NCBI GenBank assembly: GCA_026874595.1
Contig: CM049306.1
Coordinates: 43,214,019-43,278,018 of the forward strand
Reading direction: 5' to 3'
DNA length: 64,000 bases
Source of the DNA: Sipunculus nudus
Taxonomy: Eukaryota > Annelida > Sipuncula > Golfingiida > Sipunculidae
Shown here: piece after piece, positions 47,301-57,740 of the stretch
Position numbering within the stretch: position 1 is the first letter of the stretch
How the letters are laid out: each line of letters begins with the position of its first letter
The notes under the pieces: generated by a model
Database searches by the model: none
What the model was told of the DNA's origin: nothing
Seen by the model: only the letters and a program-made list of their open reading frames with translations
Program-made: the position numbers and the translations under genes

Positions 47301-50300
47301 CTCTAAAATCCTGGTTTAAAAAAACATCAACTTAAGCAACCCCAGCCGCTCGGAGGAATTACAAGACGGATCCAAGAAGGATGCAGTCTTCCAAGCGGCG
47401 AATGATCAAGTCGAAATAACGCGTGTTCTTAATTTAGCGCAAATCTAGCCCCTGCTAAAAGCGCGAAATTTTAAATCCCGCTCAAAACACGTCCACAGTT
47501 AATGTCTATTATTAAAAAAAGTATTTTCACTAACGCTGGGCCTGATATTATTTGACTTCCTCAATCACGCACAGTGCAACTTGTAATTTTGTCCGTAAAT
47601 GTGTTTATAAATTGTATATCTGACTCTGTCCATTGAAGACCTGTTTCTTAATATTAGTTTGGAATTCTCATTGAGAAACGTTGCACGGAAAAAATTGCGA
47701 CATTAACCAAAATAAGTTAAATAACGACAGATTAACAAATTACTTGCCTCCTAGAATATTTCAACAAATATAATTAATGTAGTATATAAAAGACTAACTT
47801 TCACAATAGTTACTCCACTAACGGCTATCAAAGTCATTGGTCACCTAAATTAAGTTGCATAGAATTACAGACCTTAATATGCTAGGACGGATACAAGAAT
47901 CTGGACAAACACATCGCTTGATGTTACACGTGCTCATATATTGAACTTTACATCTCCATGATCGCAATGGCCAAATATCTAACAGCTGCTTTGTGTCAAA
48001 TGTAACATATACATGTGTTGTTCATCGAATTAAATGTACATTATCCTTTTTCCTGAACTCCCAGAGTTATTGACACTCCTGAGGATTTGTTCCAAACTCT
48101 TTCGTGAAAAAAAGTAAATTTTGTGTGTTCCTCAGTTCCTTTACAGAGATTTACAACTGGCAACATGGCAACTGTTTCATCTTCAATGCTGGCAGCAATG
48201 TTATCCAGAGGAAAGCCGTCAATACAGGCCCCAGATACGGTAAAACATTCACTACCATTCGGGAAAGCTTTTCATACCTTTGGAGATGGTCTATCTTTCT
48301 AAGTTGAATAATGTTGATCTTTTTGGCATCTTATATGAAGCTTCGGTTGAATTAAAGTGAATGATAAGGGTGCATGCATTTCATGGTTACGAAAATAAAA
48401 AATGATTGGCTTTCCAAAATTAATTTATTTTTTAAATCCATAATTAGTTCTTTGATTTCACGATAACCTGTCTCAATTTTTATTTGTTTCTTGTATATAA
48501 TATGTATATGACCTCACTTATATTTGTTGGTTTAATATTTAAGTAGACTGCCCCAGTCGATATGCGTAAACGTCTATAAATTTTTTGGCCGCTAGATAGA
48601 AGTACCTGTATTTACTTCCCACTCGGCATATCCAATCAGAAAATTATGATCCTAGGAACGCCTGATATAAGTTGCAAAAAATTATTAAAAAATAGAATCT
48701 CCCAGCATTTAGTAATTTTTTTATTCCGTCAAAGTTCTTTTCAAGTCAGTAAGAAGGAGAGGGAGATGTAATAGCATATTTGTTTAGATTGTTCTGAATT
48801 ATGCAAAGTGTATTAACATTGAGTCACTCCAGTCAATTTTTTTACTATATTCAGGCCTACGTCTGTATTTGAACATTGAGCAGTCTGAGTACATAGGGGA
48901 GCTGGCACCTAAGGCCGGAGCACGAATCTTAATACACTCACCCACAGAAATGCCATTCCCGGAAGAGCAAGGGGAACTGTTACGTCCTGGAACAGCTACT
49001 GAAATAGGCCTGCGTATGGTAATCTATATTTTGTTTTGTATCCGGAACCTATTGTTTAATGGAACATGTTTTAGGTCTTAGTAACGTCAAACTACTTTGC
49101 TTCTACGCTCCCGAGGCAGCGGATATCTAGCGCTACTAAACAAGCTACAGTTTAGGTAATAGGCCTGTATAGGTAAAGCGCTGTGAAAGAGCGTACATTG
49201 CTTCAGTTTAGCTTTAAAACCTAACACATCATCAATCTTATAAGCTTGCATCGCTAAGAATATACCATATATAAGTTTATATTGAATATCTTGAAATTTA
49301 AGGTAAGTTTTCATTTCGCACACACAAACGTGATATAACTCCCATCTGGCAACAATTGTACATCTAACATTACCATCATCTTAAAACACATACAAATATC
49401 TTTGAGCGTGTTATTAAACAGTTTCCGTCTTTCCTATGAAATTTATGATTCCATTAATCGGTGTTTATTTAAAATAGCCTTTAAGTACTTTATACTTTTC
49501 CAGACATTTGGGCAAAATTGGAATGCATTATTGTTGATTGGTTGTGAGGAGCTCCCAAAAAAGCTTAAATGCTGAAAGCCATAAAATGCTTAAGTGCTGT
49601 TTTTTTGGGGGAAATGGCCAAAATTGAAATGTGAAAGCAAGTTTAATAATCATATGACAGTATTTTGCTCTGCTACTGTTTTCTCAACAACACGTTCTTG
49701 TGACACAGTGCTAATGAAAAAAATGCCTAGTAGTTCATATATTTTCTGAAAAATTACCATATATGATATAAGAATACACTAAGAGCTTAACTGATTTGCG
49801 TGAGTATAACACAGGTGGAGCTGAAGAGACTAGGTGGCGTGTACAGTTCCTGTATCGATACAACAAAGGCTCAAACGAGTGTCAACATGTACGAGGAACA
49901 TTACAACTGGACGAGATTTTCTCTAAAGGTACGTGACCACCTGTCAAAATCACTATTGGGAACAGAATTTAATTCTTTATAAAGTAACAGAAGTATATGT
50001 ATTTTTTTTTAAATAACATGCTTTTGTATTTCTGCATTAGTACATAAAAAATGTTGTTCCACGTACTCGGTGCTCCCATTTTCGGAGAACATTTTTTGTT
50101 TTTGGCAAATGAAGACCACGGCTTTGGTACTGTTGCAACTTCGTACTGTGGCATAAATTCCATAAAAGAATAATAATAACTCAAAGAGTATGGAAAATCG
50201 TCAAAATTTTGTGTTGATCATTAACATCGTTTCAAGCTTTGCAGCAAATGTTTGCAGGGGTGGATACTGGAATTTAGAATAGGAGGGCTCACTTTGCGGG

Positions 50301-53300
50301 CCGCGTTGCGGGTGAGCCGAGGCGAGTAGCGGGGGGTAGGGGGGAGGGGTCGAGGAAATGGCCCAGTTGTAGAAATTTTTTTGAAAATTGAGGTTGTAAT
50401 CGTGCAATCTGGGGACGCTTAAATGCATTTTAAGCAAAACATACATTGTAACTGTTCTATATGGTTTACTATGAGTTCCCCCAGATTTTTTGGTTAGGTC
50501 GAGAAAAAGGGAAGCCCCCCCCCCCCAATCCGCCCATGGTTTGTATATCCTTGGCACATTCCACATATTGGGTCTTGAGCGGTAAAGAAAAGAAAAATAG
50601 TACAAAATCACCCACTCGCACTATATTATATTCCCCCCCCCCCCCTCCCCCCCCCCCCTTTTTTTTTGGTGTGGCCTTTATGGTAAAACATTGTTTAACA
50701 GCAATTACATTTGTTTTTATTTGTTTTTTTTTTTATTTCTCTTGACTCATGGAAAGTGTTGATTTCTATTACCTATTCATGGCTTCATCTTGATGGTGGA
50801 AAGATACTCTGTATTATGTTATAGCGCCACCTGTAGTCTTGTTTGCTGAGAGTCTAGTTTGCTTTCTCATTTTAATAAAAAAAATTATTTTCTCTATCAT
50901 TTCCAGGCTTGTCAGAAGACTTGCTACCAGAGATATCTTATGAAAACATGTCTGTGTTACGATTCGCGGTATCCGTCCACTGGCGCAGCCCTAGATATTA
51001 AATCCCACAGTCTGACAGCGTGCAAGCAAAGAAACTACACTCAAGGTATACAACATTCATATAAATAAAAGTGAAACATGTTGACGCATGCGCACGCAAT
51101 AATTAACGGAAGTATCACATACCGTTAAGCGGCCCACACACTCCTTACGTTTTTGGCAAACTTTTTCTTGCGCCCGATCGAACGCATTATAATGTATATA
51201 TTCGCACACAAACTCACGTGACCGTAGAGAATAAATGCGTGGCAACGTGGACAGAGACGCGATGTGTTAAATATGTGAGACATGCTCAAATTTTTTGTGT
51301 ATTCGTAAACTCCTATAGAGAACCCGACAAGTCGATCACTAACGCATTGAAACGCATAGAAACGTTAGGAAACGCATACAAAAATACAGCAATTACAACA
51401 AATAACTGGTTACATGGAAGTTTCCCCGCTCTGATTTCGCAACTTCTGGTTATTTAGCCCACCTATAAAAAACCATGTGAGGTCGCTCTGTAAATCGCAT
51501 AAAAAGCACACGATCCTGTGCGAAAGCGACAATTGGCAAACAAGGAAACAGGTGGCGTGCCTATGCCACTATTCGCGCTCGGTGCAAAAATAAAGGTTTT
51601 TATCCACTTGTGCACAGGAGTAAATAAACGGTTTTATAAAGAATAATAGATACTGAGCGTAATATTTTAAGGCGAAAACACTATATTTCATGTATATTTA
51701 ATACACCTGATATTTTGAACATGTCCCTTTAAGTAAAACTGTGATATTAAGTCTTTGATTTATCTTTTAGAGGCTATCTTGAGTGAATTAATAAATATGT
51801 CCTAAATAGGCCTAACCCTCAGTGAAAAAAAGCTTTCTTGTGGATAGAATTACCGACAGTGAATGTAATTCACACTGGTCAATTGATTATGTATGATAAT
51901 CAATATTATTTTGTTATTTGTCCTGTTGTTACCGTTACAGCTTTATGCCAGTTCAACGTTGAAACCATGTACAACAACGGTACAGTTCCATGCAACTGCC
52001 TCGACCAGCCCTGCAGGTAAACCTCATGCAAAAACTATACCGAGCTTCAGAGCTTGTAGTGTAGTCCTTTGTTAATACTAAACGAACGATTTCAAAATTA
52101 TTTACCAAGTTATATAATGAATTATTTTCTGAATAATTGGTTATATATATTTTCCCGTCACTGTAATTTGTGCATTAACCGTTCAAACTGACAGGAGATA
52201 TAACTCGAATTTCGCGTTTGTGTGTGTGTATTGATAACATTTTAACCCCTCTATAAATCTTTCCTTTTTCTTACGAATAATTATTTTATTCCACAAGGGA
52301 CAACAAATATTCTAGATTCGTCCATTTTGATTAAAGCCGATATCAATGATCTGAGTAAACGCTGCACACATAAACTGTCAGTAATGAGGTTTTCACTTAT
52401 ACTGCATGGTGCTATCACTGCTGTCAAGCCACATCACGCCCCGAATATTCGCGATAAAAATCTATACTATGTTTTCTCAGGTCCTCGCAAAATTGCTCAG
52501 AATTTGCGTGCATATTAGGTAATTGATATAATACTGGTTAAGTAAATTGAGTAAGTTGATGTAAGTTGGAACCTCATGAAATGTTGGAGTAGTGGAAATA
52601 GCGAAAATTTAACCCCGCGAATATGAAGCCTATACTACAATATATATATTATATATATACAAGTATATACTTTATAATGTATTCACGTTATTGCAGCGAA
52701 GTCTACTACCAGAGCACGATAACTTCCGCCCTTTGGCCGTCGGAAAACTACAAGGTGAGACTGCTGAAGACAGTTTCTGTCACTCTAAGATATAGTCTCA
52801 GTTGATTTCCTGAGACTGAGATACGCACCCGTAGTCATTCATCCAGAGATACCTAGAGTGCATCCTGCTCCTCATCCCAGCCAGTATTCGGTACTGTCAC
52901 TCTACACATAACACGCTTCACGTAGCGAGTGCACACAACACTCGTTCTAAAGCTTCATCGTTATAACCTCTGCCTTGTACATGTACTGTAACATGACCAA
53001 GAATCTGACCAACGAAAACTATGTGTCGCGGGTTTCAAACTTGGAGCTGGATGTACAATACGTACAATTTGTGCTTTACAGAAATGACCCAAAAAGAAAA
53101 CTGAAATGTTTTGAATGGACTGAATTTCGGTTTGATCATATACACCATTTCAAGAATTTAAGCAGATGTTTGCATTTTCTAGGTAAGCTGGTAAAATTAG
53201 AGTTGTTGTGTCTCCACCGGCAAAGAAAGAAAAGAAAAGAAAATATGCCCGTTCGCACCAAAGTTTTTTTTCCACAGTCCGTAGAACTATAAATATTCAG

Positions 53301-54459
53301 AAACAAATTCCACAAGCGTCTACAAGAAGGACATTTTGAACATATCGTTTGCGCAGTTCAAGACAGGAAACAGAAGCATTGTGATGTGTGCTATATAAGA
53401 ATTCGTGCTATTAATATATTTAACAGTAAACTATATAGTATTATTAGACCTCAGAATTCTTTTCCTGAAAAAAATGGGAAAATAGAGCTGAGTGTCCCTT
53501 GAATTAAAGAAAAAAATCTTCAGAAAAGAATTAATAAGTAAAAAAGGAATTAGATTTTTAAAAAAAGAATGCCTATAAGAGTGATTTGGTGGCACCCTAC
53601 AACTGAGGTTTTGTCATTTTTGTTTCAAGGTCCAACCTAAGCTGAGGAGTATATTCACAATCAAAATGTTACCGACCACACGTCCAGTGTAAACACCTTG
53701 GATTTATATTGTGTTCATATGGTTTTCCTTGCAGAGTACGGAGCTTGATCTGTTGGCCGCGCAGAGTACCGGGGCACAAGCCATAGTGAACGCCGGTGGT
53801 GACGAGTACGCTAAAAACTTCATTGTAGTCGATGTTTTCTATGAAGAACTTAATTATGAATACATGGCGGAAAACGCAGACTATGAGGTAACTTCAACCA
53901 TATATTTGCTTAAACTGGATGTTGAAATATAGGTTGCATTAGTCAGTAAAACCATTCGTACGTTCCATATAATGTTATTAAAGTATAATTTCAAATAGTC
54001 CAAATACATTTTAATTTAAATAAAACTTTAAATAAAAAAATATAAATATTATCTATGTATTTGAGAAAGGGCTTTAATACGCGCGAGTACAAATGAAACA
54101 GTGTTCAATCTATACCTGAAGTTTTACTGCTGTGTGTCCGCATATCAATATTAGTTCGATTAGTGCATTTCAGGTACTGCTATTTCGGGTTCTGAATATT
54201 TTTGTCTCTCTTGTAGCTTGGACAGTTCCTATCCGACCTCGGGGGCTGCGTGGGTTTATGGATCGGGGCGTCAATACTAACGATTTTCGAGTTCTTCGAG
54301 CTCGGTATTGACGCTCTGGTTCTTGCTGTTTGGAAGTCTATGAATCGGTCTGTCAGAGCCGGCCGAACACAAGTACAGCCCAACGAAACATCCCGAACCA
54401 AGCCGATGTTCTCCGAAGATTTCAACCGAACCAAGAGTACGCTTGATGATTACACCTGA
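44196..54459 (+). CDS. DEG/ENaC-family amiloride-sensitive sodium channel subunit (11 exons, 544 aa)
   Basis: This is a complete gene for a trimeric, sodium-selective plasma-membrane channel subunit of the degenerin/ENaC/ASIC family. Exons are 44196-44349, 44988-45224, 46344-46536, 48136-48239, 48855-49018, 49815-49928, 50907-51045, 51941-52016, 52697-52754, 53735-53887 and 54217-54459. They total 1635 bp in one frame. Residues 39-43 are TTSHG, containing the conserved gating His-Gly. TM1 is about 57-80, followed by FPAVTVCNLNP (100-110). The cysteine-rich extracellular loop includes HGNCFIFNAG and CNCLDQPC. FYEELNYE precedes TM2 (about 472-492), with the filter motif GAS at 481-483. The length is typical for the family. 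The tail has no PPxY motif, unlike vertebrate ENaC subunits. The gating stimulus (peptide, proton or mechanical) cannot be told from the sequence. Introns hold two GGATCC-type elements (46793-46939 and 50255-50538) and otherwise nothing recognised. Confidence 0.95.
44988..45224 (+). CDS. Sodium channel exon 2: TM1 and start of the extracellular loop
   Basis: The exon encodes the first membrane segment (TLWILLTLGGYAGWIYHTYS) and FPAVTVCNLNPLKRS. The acceptor is AATATTACAG and the donor CGAAG|GTGAGA. The open frame extends upstream to 44879 without an ATG; splicing from exon 1 at 44988 restores the family consensus exactly. Confidence 0.93.
46344..46536 (+). CDS. Sodium channel exon 3: extracellular loop
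   Basis: The exon encodes VYNPDDPF through WGYSMHDFILSCQF and GYECKD. DFI-x-x-C-x-F-x-G-x-x-C is the family's first extracellular cysteine block. The acceptor is TCCTTCCAG and the donor ATAG|GTCAGT. Confidence 0.93.
46793..46939. mobile_element. Short GGATCC-type element in a channel intron
   Basis: The ends CAGGCACGGATCGG and CCTGGATTCTCGCCTG are imperfect inverted repeats around a G run and a C run. AACAA flanks both sides (46788-46792 and 46940-46944) if the element includes the T at 46793. It belongs with 42470-42681 and 50255-50538. Confidence 0.65.
48136..48239 (+). CDS. Sodium channel exon 4: extracellular loop (GNCFIFN block)
   Basis: The exon encodes SFTEIYNWQHGNCFIFNAGSN. It matches the family motif F-T-x-F-x-x-x-x-Y-G-N-C-Y-T-F-N. 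The acceptor is TTCCTCAG and the donor TACG|GTAAAA. Confidence 0.92.
48855..49018 (+). CDS. Sodium channel exon 5: extracellular loop
   Basis: The exon encodes GLRLYLNIEQSEYI, GARILIHSPTEMPFPEEQG and RPGTATEIGLRM. This is the family's central beta region (G-L-x-L-x-L-N, A-G-x-x-V-x-I-H, P-x-P, P-G). The acceptor is ATATTCAG and the donor ATG|GTAATC, on a codon boundary. Confidence 0.93.
49815..49928 (+). CDS. Sodium channel exon 6: extracellular loop
   Basis: The exon encodes VELKRLGGVYSSCID through YNWTRFSLK. R-L-x-x-x-Y-x-x-C is the family pattern entering the cysteine-rich thumb. The acceptor ATAACACAG has a weak pyrimidine tract but the frame is correct. The donor is AAAG|GTACGT. Confidence 0.87.
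50255..50538. mobile_element. GGATCC-type element with a perfect 5-bp target duplication
   Basis: The ends CAGGGGTGGATACTGG and AATCCGCCCATG are imperfect inverted repeats. GTTTG flanks both sides exactly (50250-50254 and 50539-50543). The 284-bp element sits in a channel intron. It does not encode a supported protein. Confidence 0.8.
50907..51045 (+). CDS. Sodium channel exon 7: cysteine-rich thumb
   Basis: The exon encodes ACQKTCYQRYLMKTCLCYDSRYP, then TACKQRNYTQ. C-x-x-x-C-x-x-x-x-x-x-x-C-x-C-x-x-x-x-x-P is the hallmark ENaC/ASIC cysteine block. The acceptor is TTTCCAG and the donor TCAAG|GTATAC. Confidence 0.95.
51941..52016 (+). CDS. Sodium channel exon 8: cysteine-rich thumb
   Basis: This 76-bp exon encodes ALCQFNVETMYNNGTVPC, then NCLDQPC. 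The last cysteines correspond to C-x-C-x-x-x-C of the family. The acceptor is CGTTACAG and the donor GCAG|GTAAAC. Confidence 0.9.
52697..52754 (+). CDS. Sodium channel exon 9: palm segment
   Basis: This 58-bp exon encodes SEVYYQSTITSALWPSENYK. It matches the family pattern C-x-E-x-x-Y-x-x-x-x-S-x-A-x-W-P-S. The acceptor is TATTGCAG and the donor AAG|GTGAGA. Confidence 0.93.
53735..53887 (+). CDS. Sodium channel exon 10: pre-TM2 palm
   Basis: The exon encodes STELDLLAAQ through VVDVFYEELNYEYMAENADYE. Y/F-x-E-E-L-N-Y-E is the conserved segment before TM2. The acceptor is TTCCTTGCAG and the donor GAG|GTAACT. The exon is a whole number of codons. Confidence 0.94.
54217..54459 (+). CDS. Sodium channel exon 11: TM2, filter and C-terminal tail
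   Basis: The exon encodes LGQFLSDLGGCVGLWIGAS, then ILTIFEFFELGIDALVL, then a 40-residue polar tail ending LDDYT and TGA at 54457-54459. GAS is the G/S-x-S selectivity filter. No PPxY ubiquitin-ligase site is present. The acceptor is CTCTTGTAG. AATAAA hexamers at 54977-54982 and 54995-55000 are candidate poly(A) signals. Confidence 0.96.
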   Translation, partial: LGQFLSDLGGCVGLWIGASILTIFEFFELGIDALVLAVWKSMNRSVRAGRTQVQPNETSRTKPMFSEDFNRTKSTLDDYT

Positions 54460-55109
54460 CTGTGTTCCTCTAGAGAACGAGGCTGTGTTAAAATTACTTA
54501 CATAATGTTAATATAAATCCTTATTTTTTTACATTTTAACAACGGAATTCTAATATCAAATATTTATTCGACAATTTTCATTTTATACTATATGTAATAA
54601 GGGCACAGAAAATATAGGCTTTTGTCTCATTTTCTCATAATTCATACCCAAATGAAAAACCCATGGTTGGGAACATATTTAAAACTTCTTAATCAACACT
54701 GTCCATTATATATAGCTGATAATATGATATACCGTGAAGCATGATGGTTGTATGAGATTATGACCAAAAGTTGACCAGATACTAGTATAACCAGACTATT
54801 TACCTAGTCTTTTTTGTATTTCTTCTTTAATTATGATTACCATCATGACTCTACATGTAACCTTAAACATGCAGTCGCCTCATGCCGGTCACTGTTCTCT
54901 GGCTGTACGGTTAACTCTTTGGAAAAAGATGATTTTATGTTGAGCAAATGCGAACGTATGATTGGCTAAGAAAAATAATAAAATGTTATTTAATAATAAA
55001 ATGTATCTAAAGTTGCATTCACGGGAATAACTTTCCATGTATACCTACGTTATCTATATGTCTTTATCATGTCTTATTCTGTCTCCATATACCCGTTTGT
55101 GTGATTGTG

Positions 55110-55174
<65 letters not shown>

Positions 55175-56037
55175 GTATTTGTGTATTACTGGATTATCAT
55201 AATTTATAATTATTGTCTTTTTTGTATTGTCATTTTGTAATCAAGCGGGGTGCTGAACTGCGATAACATGTTATCATTTTAGATGCGCATCAGCAAGAAA
55301 AATGTTCAGGTTTAAATATTCCATCTGAGACATAAGAGCCGCTTAACTGTAGTATACATGTATTTATATATTCGCTATAATTATATTATATTTGTAAAAA
55401 CATCTCGATGGTGTATGTGGAAATCTAATTTCCATATATGTGTTTTAGGGAGCAGCATGAGTTATAAAATATTAGTTTGAAACAAAGTACACGTACGTAT
55501 ATTTATGTCCCGACTTCGATGCATTATCTTTTTTTTAAAGCTTATTGTGTCACTTACTGACAAACCCGGTAACTGGGATTTTTAACAGGATAGGAGGAAT
55601 GTATTATAAATGAGATAAAGAATGTGGGCTTACTTTTCTATTCCAAAAGTTGAAATAAAATATCGATTTTCAGTGATATACTGTCTCAATTAGGTACGTA
55701 TACAAATGGCGCTGTACTCGTGGCACATGCATACATATGTCGGTTTACCTTGAAGACCTGGTCGGTGTTGATGTTAACGTTTTCAAACTGGAACGGGGCG
55801 TGGGGGCATTCAGATTTTCGAAGGTCTTTGACTGGTTACATATATTATTTTTGTTATACGTACAATGGCTGGATTGATGTAAGGAAGATATGAAAGTTGA
55901 TTTAAATGTATGTTTTAAGCGAGGAAGCTGTTCCTAAGTAAAGAAATAGGAATATGCATAATTCGTTAGTGTGAGCACAGGTGGATCCCCCCCCCGCCCC
56001 CCCCCCCCCCCAAAAAAAAAAAATTTGGCAAACTGAT
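54460..56037. other. Channel 3' flank, with candidate poly(A) signals and a (TA)n tract
   Basis: No coding sequence is visible. AATAAA occurs at 54977 and 54995. A (TA)n microsatellite spans about 55114-55170. A C run with GGTGGATCC on its left at 55980-56012 looks like one end of a GGATCC-type element without a partner. Confidence 0.5.
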
Positions 56038-56295
56038 GGATGTCCCAAAGATCTCCTACCAGACTTAAAACTTGGTCACATTGAGGAAAAACCTCAAATT
56101 TCCATAAAAAACACTTCAGGACAGCCTCATATAAAAAACCACTCTTTTTTTCTTCATATTTACCAAAAATAATCCCCAATATAGTTCCTATGTACATGCC
56201 AGATATTAGGTCATTATTGCATAATACAAAAAAGTATGCAGCGGCGGATCCAGGATTTTTTAGCTGGGGGATAGAAATAAAAGTTGTATATATAT

Positions 56296-56353
<58 letters not shown>

Positions 56354-57740
56354 TTATATATATAGGGTTAAGTAATTTCGAAGTGGAAAAAAATATGGGG
56401 CAAGATTAGACGAAACGTTAATGCAGACTCAAAGTGAATGAATTTTATTCTTTTTCCTATTTCATGGATTCAAAGTGGTAACTGAAAATCACCCAAATAT
56501 CCTCCAACAGGAACTCTATTATTTGAAATGCTATTCATCTATTTTCTTTTAAATATAGACGTAAAGACGCCACGGAATATATAACATTTGTAAAACGACG
56601 GAGACGTGCTTTCTTCAAGGGTCTCTGATGGCGGAGGGTGTGGGAGGGAGTCATAGCATTAAAGCACGAAGCGTTTTCATTTCACATATTAAAGATAACA
56701 TCTTTGACATCTTTTTCTGTTCTAGATATGAACTATCACTCAGTCGCCGGAGGCTAATAAAGCTACGTTGAAAAAGATTTAATAAAAGACTTAACAGGAT
56801 TTTTCTGGATTTTTTTTACATATTACTAAGACATAAATGTATTAAATGCGTACTGACTTTGTCATCTCACAATTGTTTTGAATCTTCCACTGACCTAAGT
56901 ACATGAAAAGATTTCATATGAATCTTAATAACTGGTTAATTGATTATTCATGAGATGGTCGATAATAGCTAAACTGTCAATTAATTGAAGACAACAGGCA
57001 TTCCCCCAACAAAAGGAGAGGTGAAGAAAAGCTGTATTTCAAATTCAATATTTTATTATTCATGTCCACAAGCAAATATGCCCAAGCCTCTAAAAGCTAA
57101 AACATTCAATGTGAACGGCGAATTATTTGGACAGAAATGTTAATTTTTGCAACCATTGTGGGTATATATCCAACTTAATCTTCTAAAAATACAAATAGAT
57201 ATGAGCATGGTATTTATAGACACACGCTTTAGCCCCAACGTTTCTTTGATTTTAACTTTGTTTTTTTATTGAGTTGATTATCTGTTTGATGGTATAAGGC
57301 CATCATGAATGAAAATTTAACAAATGATAAAAATATTAACATTGGGATCGTTTGGGTATAGGGGTGGGGTTGGGGTAGGGGGGCGTGATCCCCCAAAGCT
57401 ATCCCTCTGGATCCGCCACTGGTATCGGCCCAAACATAATGCACTTAGTAAAAATAAGGAAATATAATTCCCCTTTTTACATGATAATTGTTGAAGCTAG
57501 AGACTTTTTCTCAGGGATATAACCTTATTTAATCAAGATCCAATTGTTTAACCAAGATTAGATCTGAATTTTGTAAATTTTTTCAAGTAATTAGCATAAA
57601 TATAAAATTTCTACCTCTAATTATCAGGTACACATAAGGATTTTATCTGTTGAATTCTGAAATTTGGAAGTAAAAGCTAAAAAAGGCTAGTTTTGAATTT
57701 TTAAGAGGCTCTATTGTATTCACTTACATGTTGTCCAGCT
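56038..57740 (+). repeat. TCAGCTGA-family repeat body interrupted by another element
   Basis: 56038-56238 matches 14123-14350 (GATGTCCCAAAGATCTCCTACC, AGGAAAAACCTCAA, TAGTTCCTATGTACAT). From 57427 the match resumes with GGCCCAAACATAATGCA and AATCAAGATCCAATTG. The head of the repeat is missing. The interruption is described in the entry at 56239. Confidence 0.75.
56239..57421. mobile_element. 1183-bp GGATCC-ended element nested in a TCAGCTGA-family repeat
   Basis: The ends CAGCGGCGGATCCAGG and CTCTGGATCCGCCACTG are inverted repeats. The flanks GTATG (56234-56238) and GTATC (57422-57426) match in four of five bases. Comparison with 15010-15060 shows the host was continuous here. The interior has a (TA)n tract at 56286-56364 and a G run near the right end, with no supported ORF. 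Confidence 0.75.

Noticed and set aside
52975-53292. Open frame with NMTKNLTNENYV inside the intron before channel exon 10, considered as an alternative exon
   Set aside because: It lacks a convincing acceptor and the FYEELNYE block, and exons 9 and 10 already join in frame.
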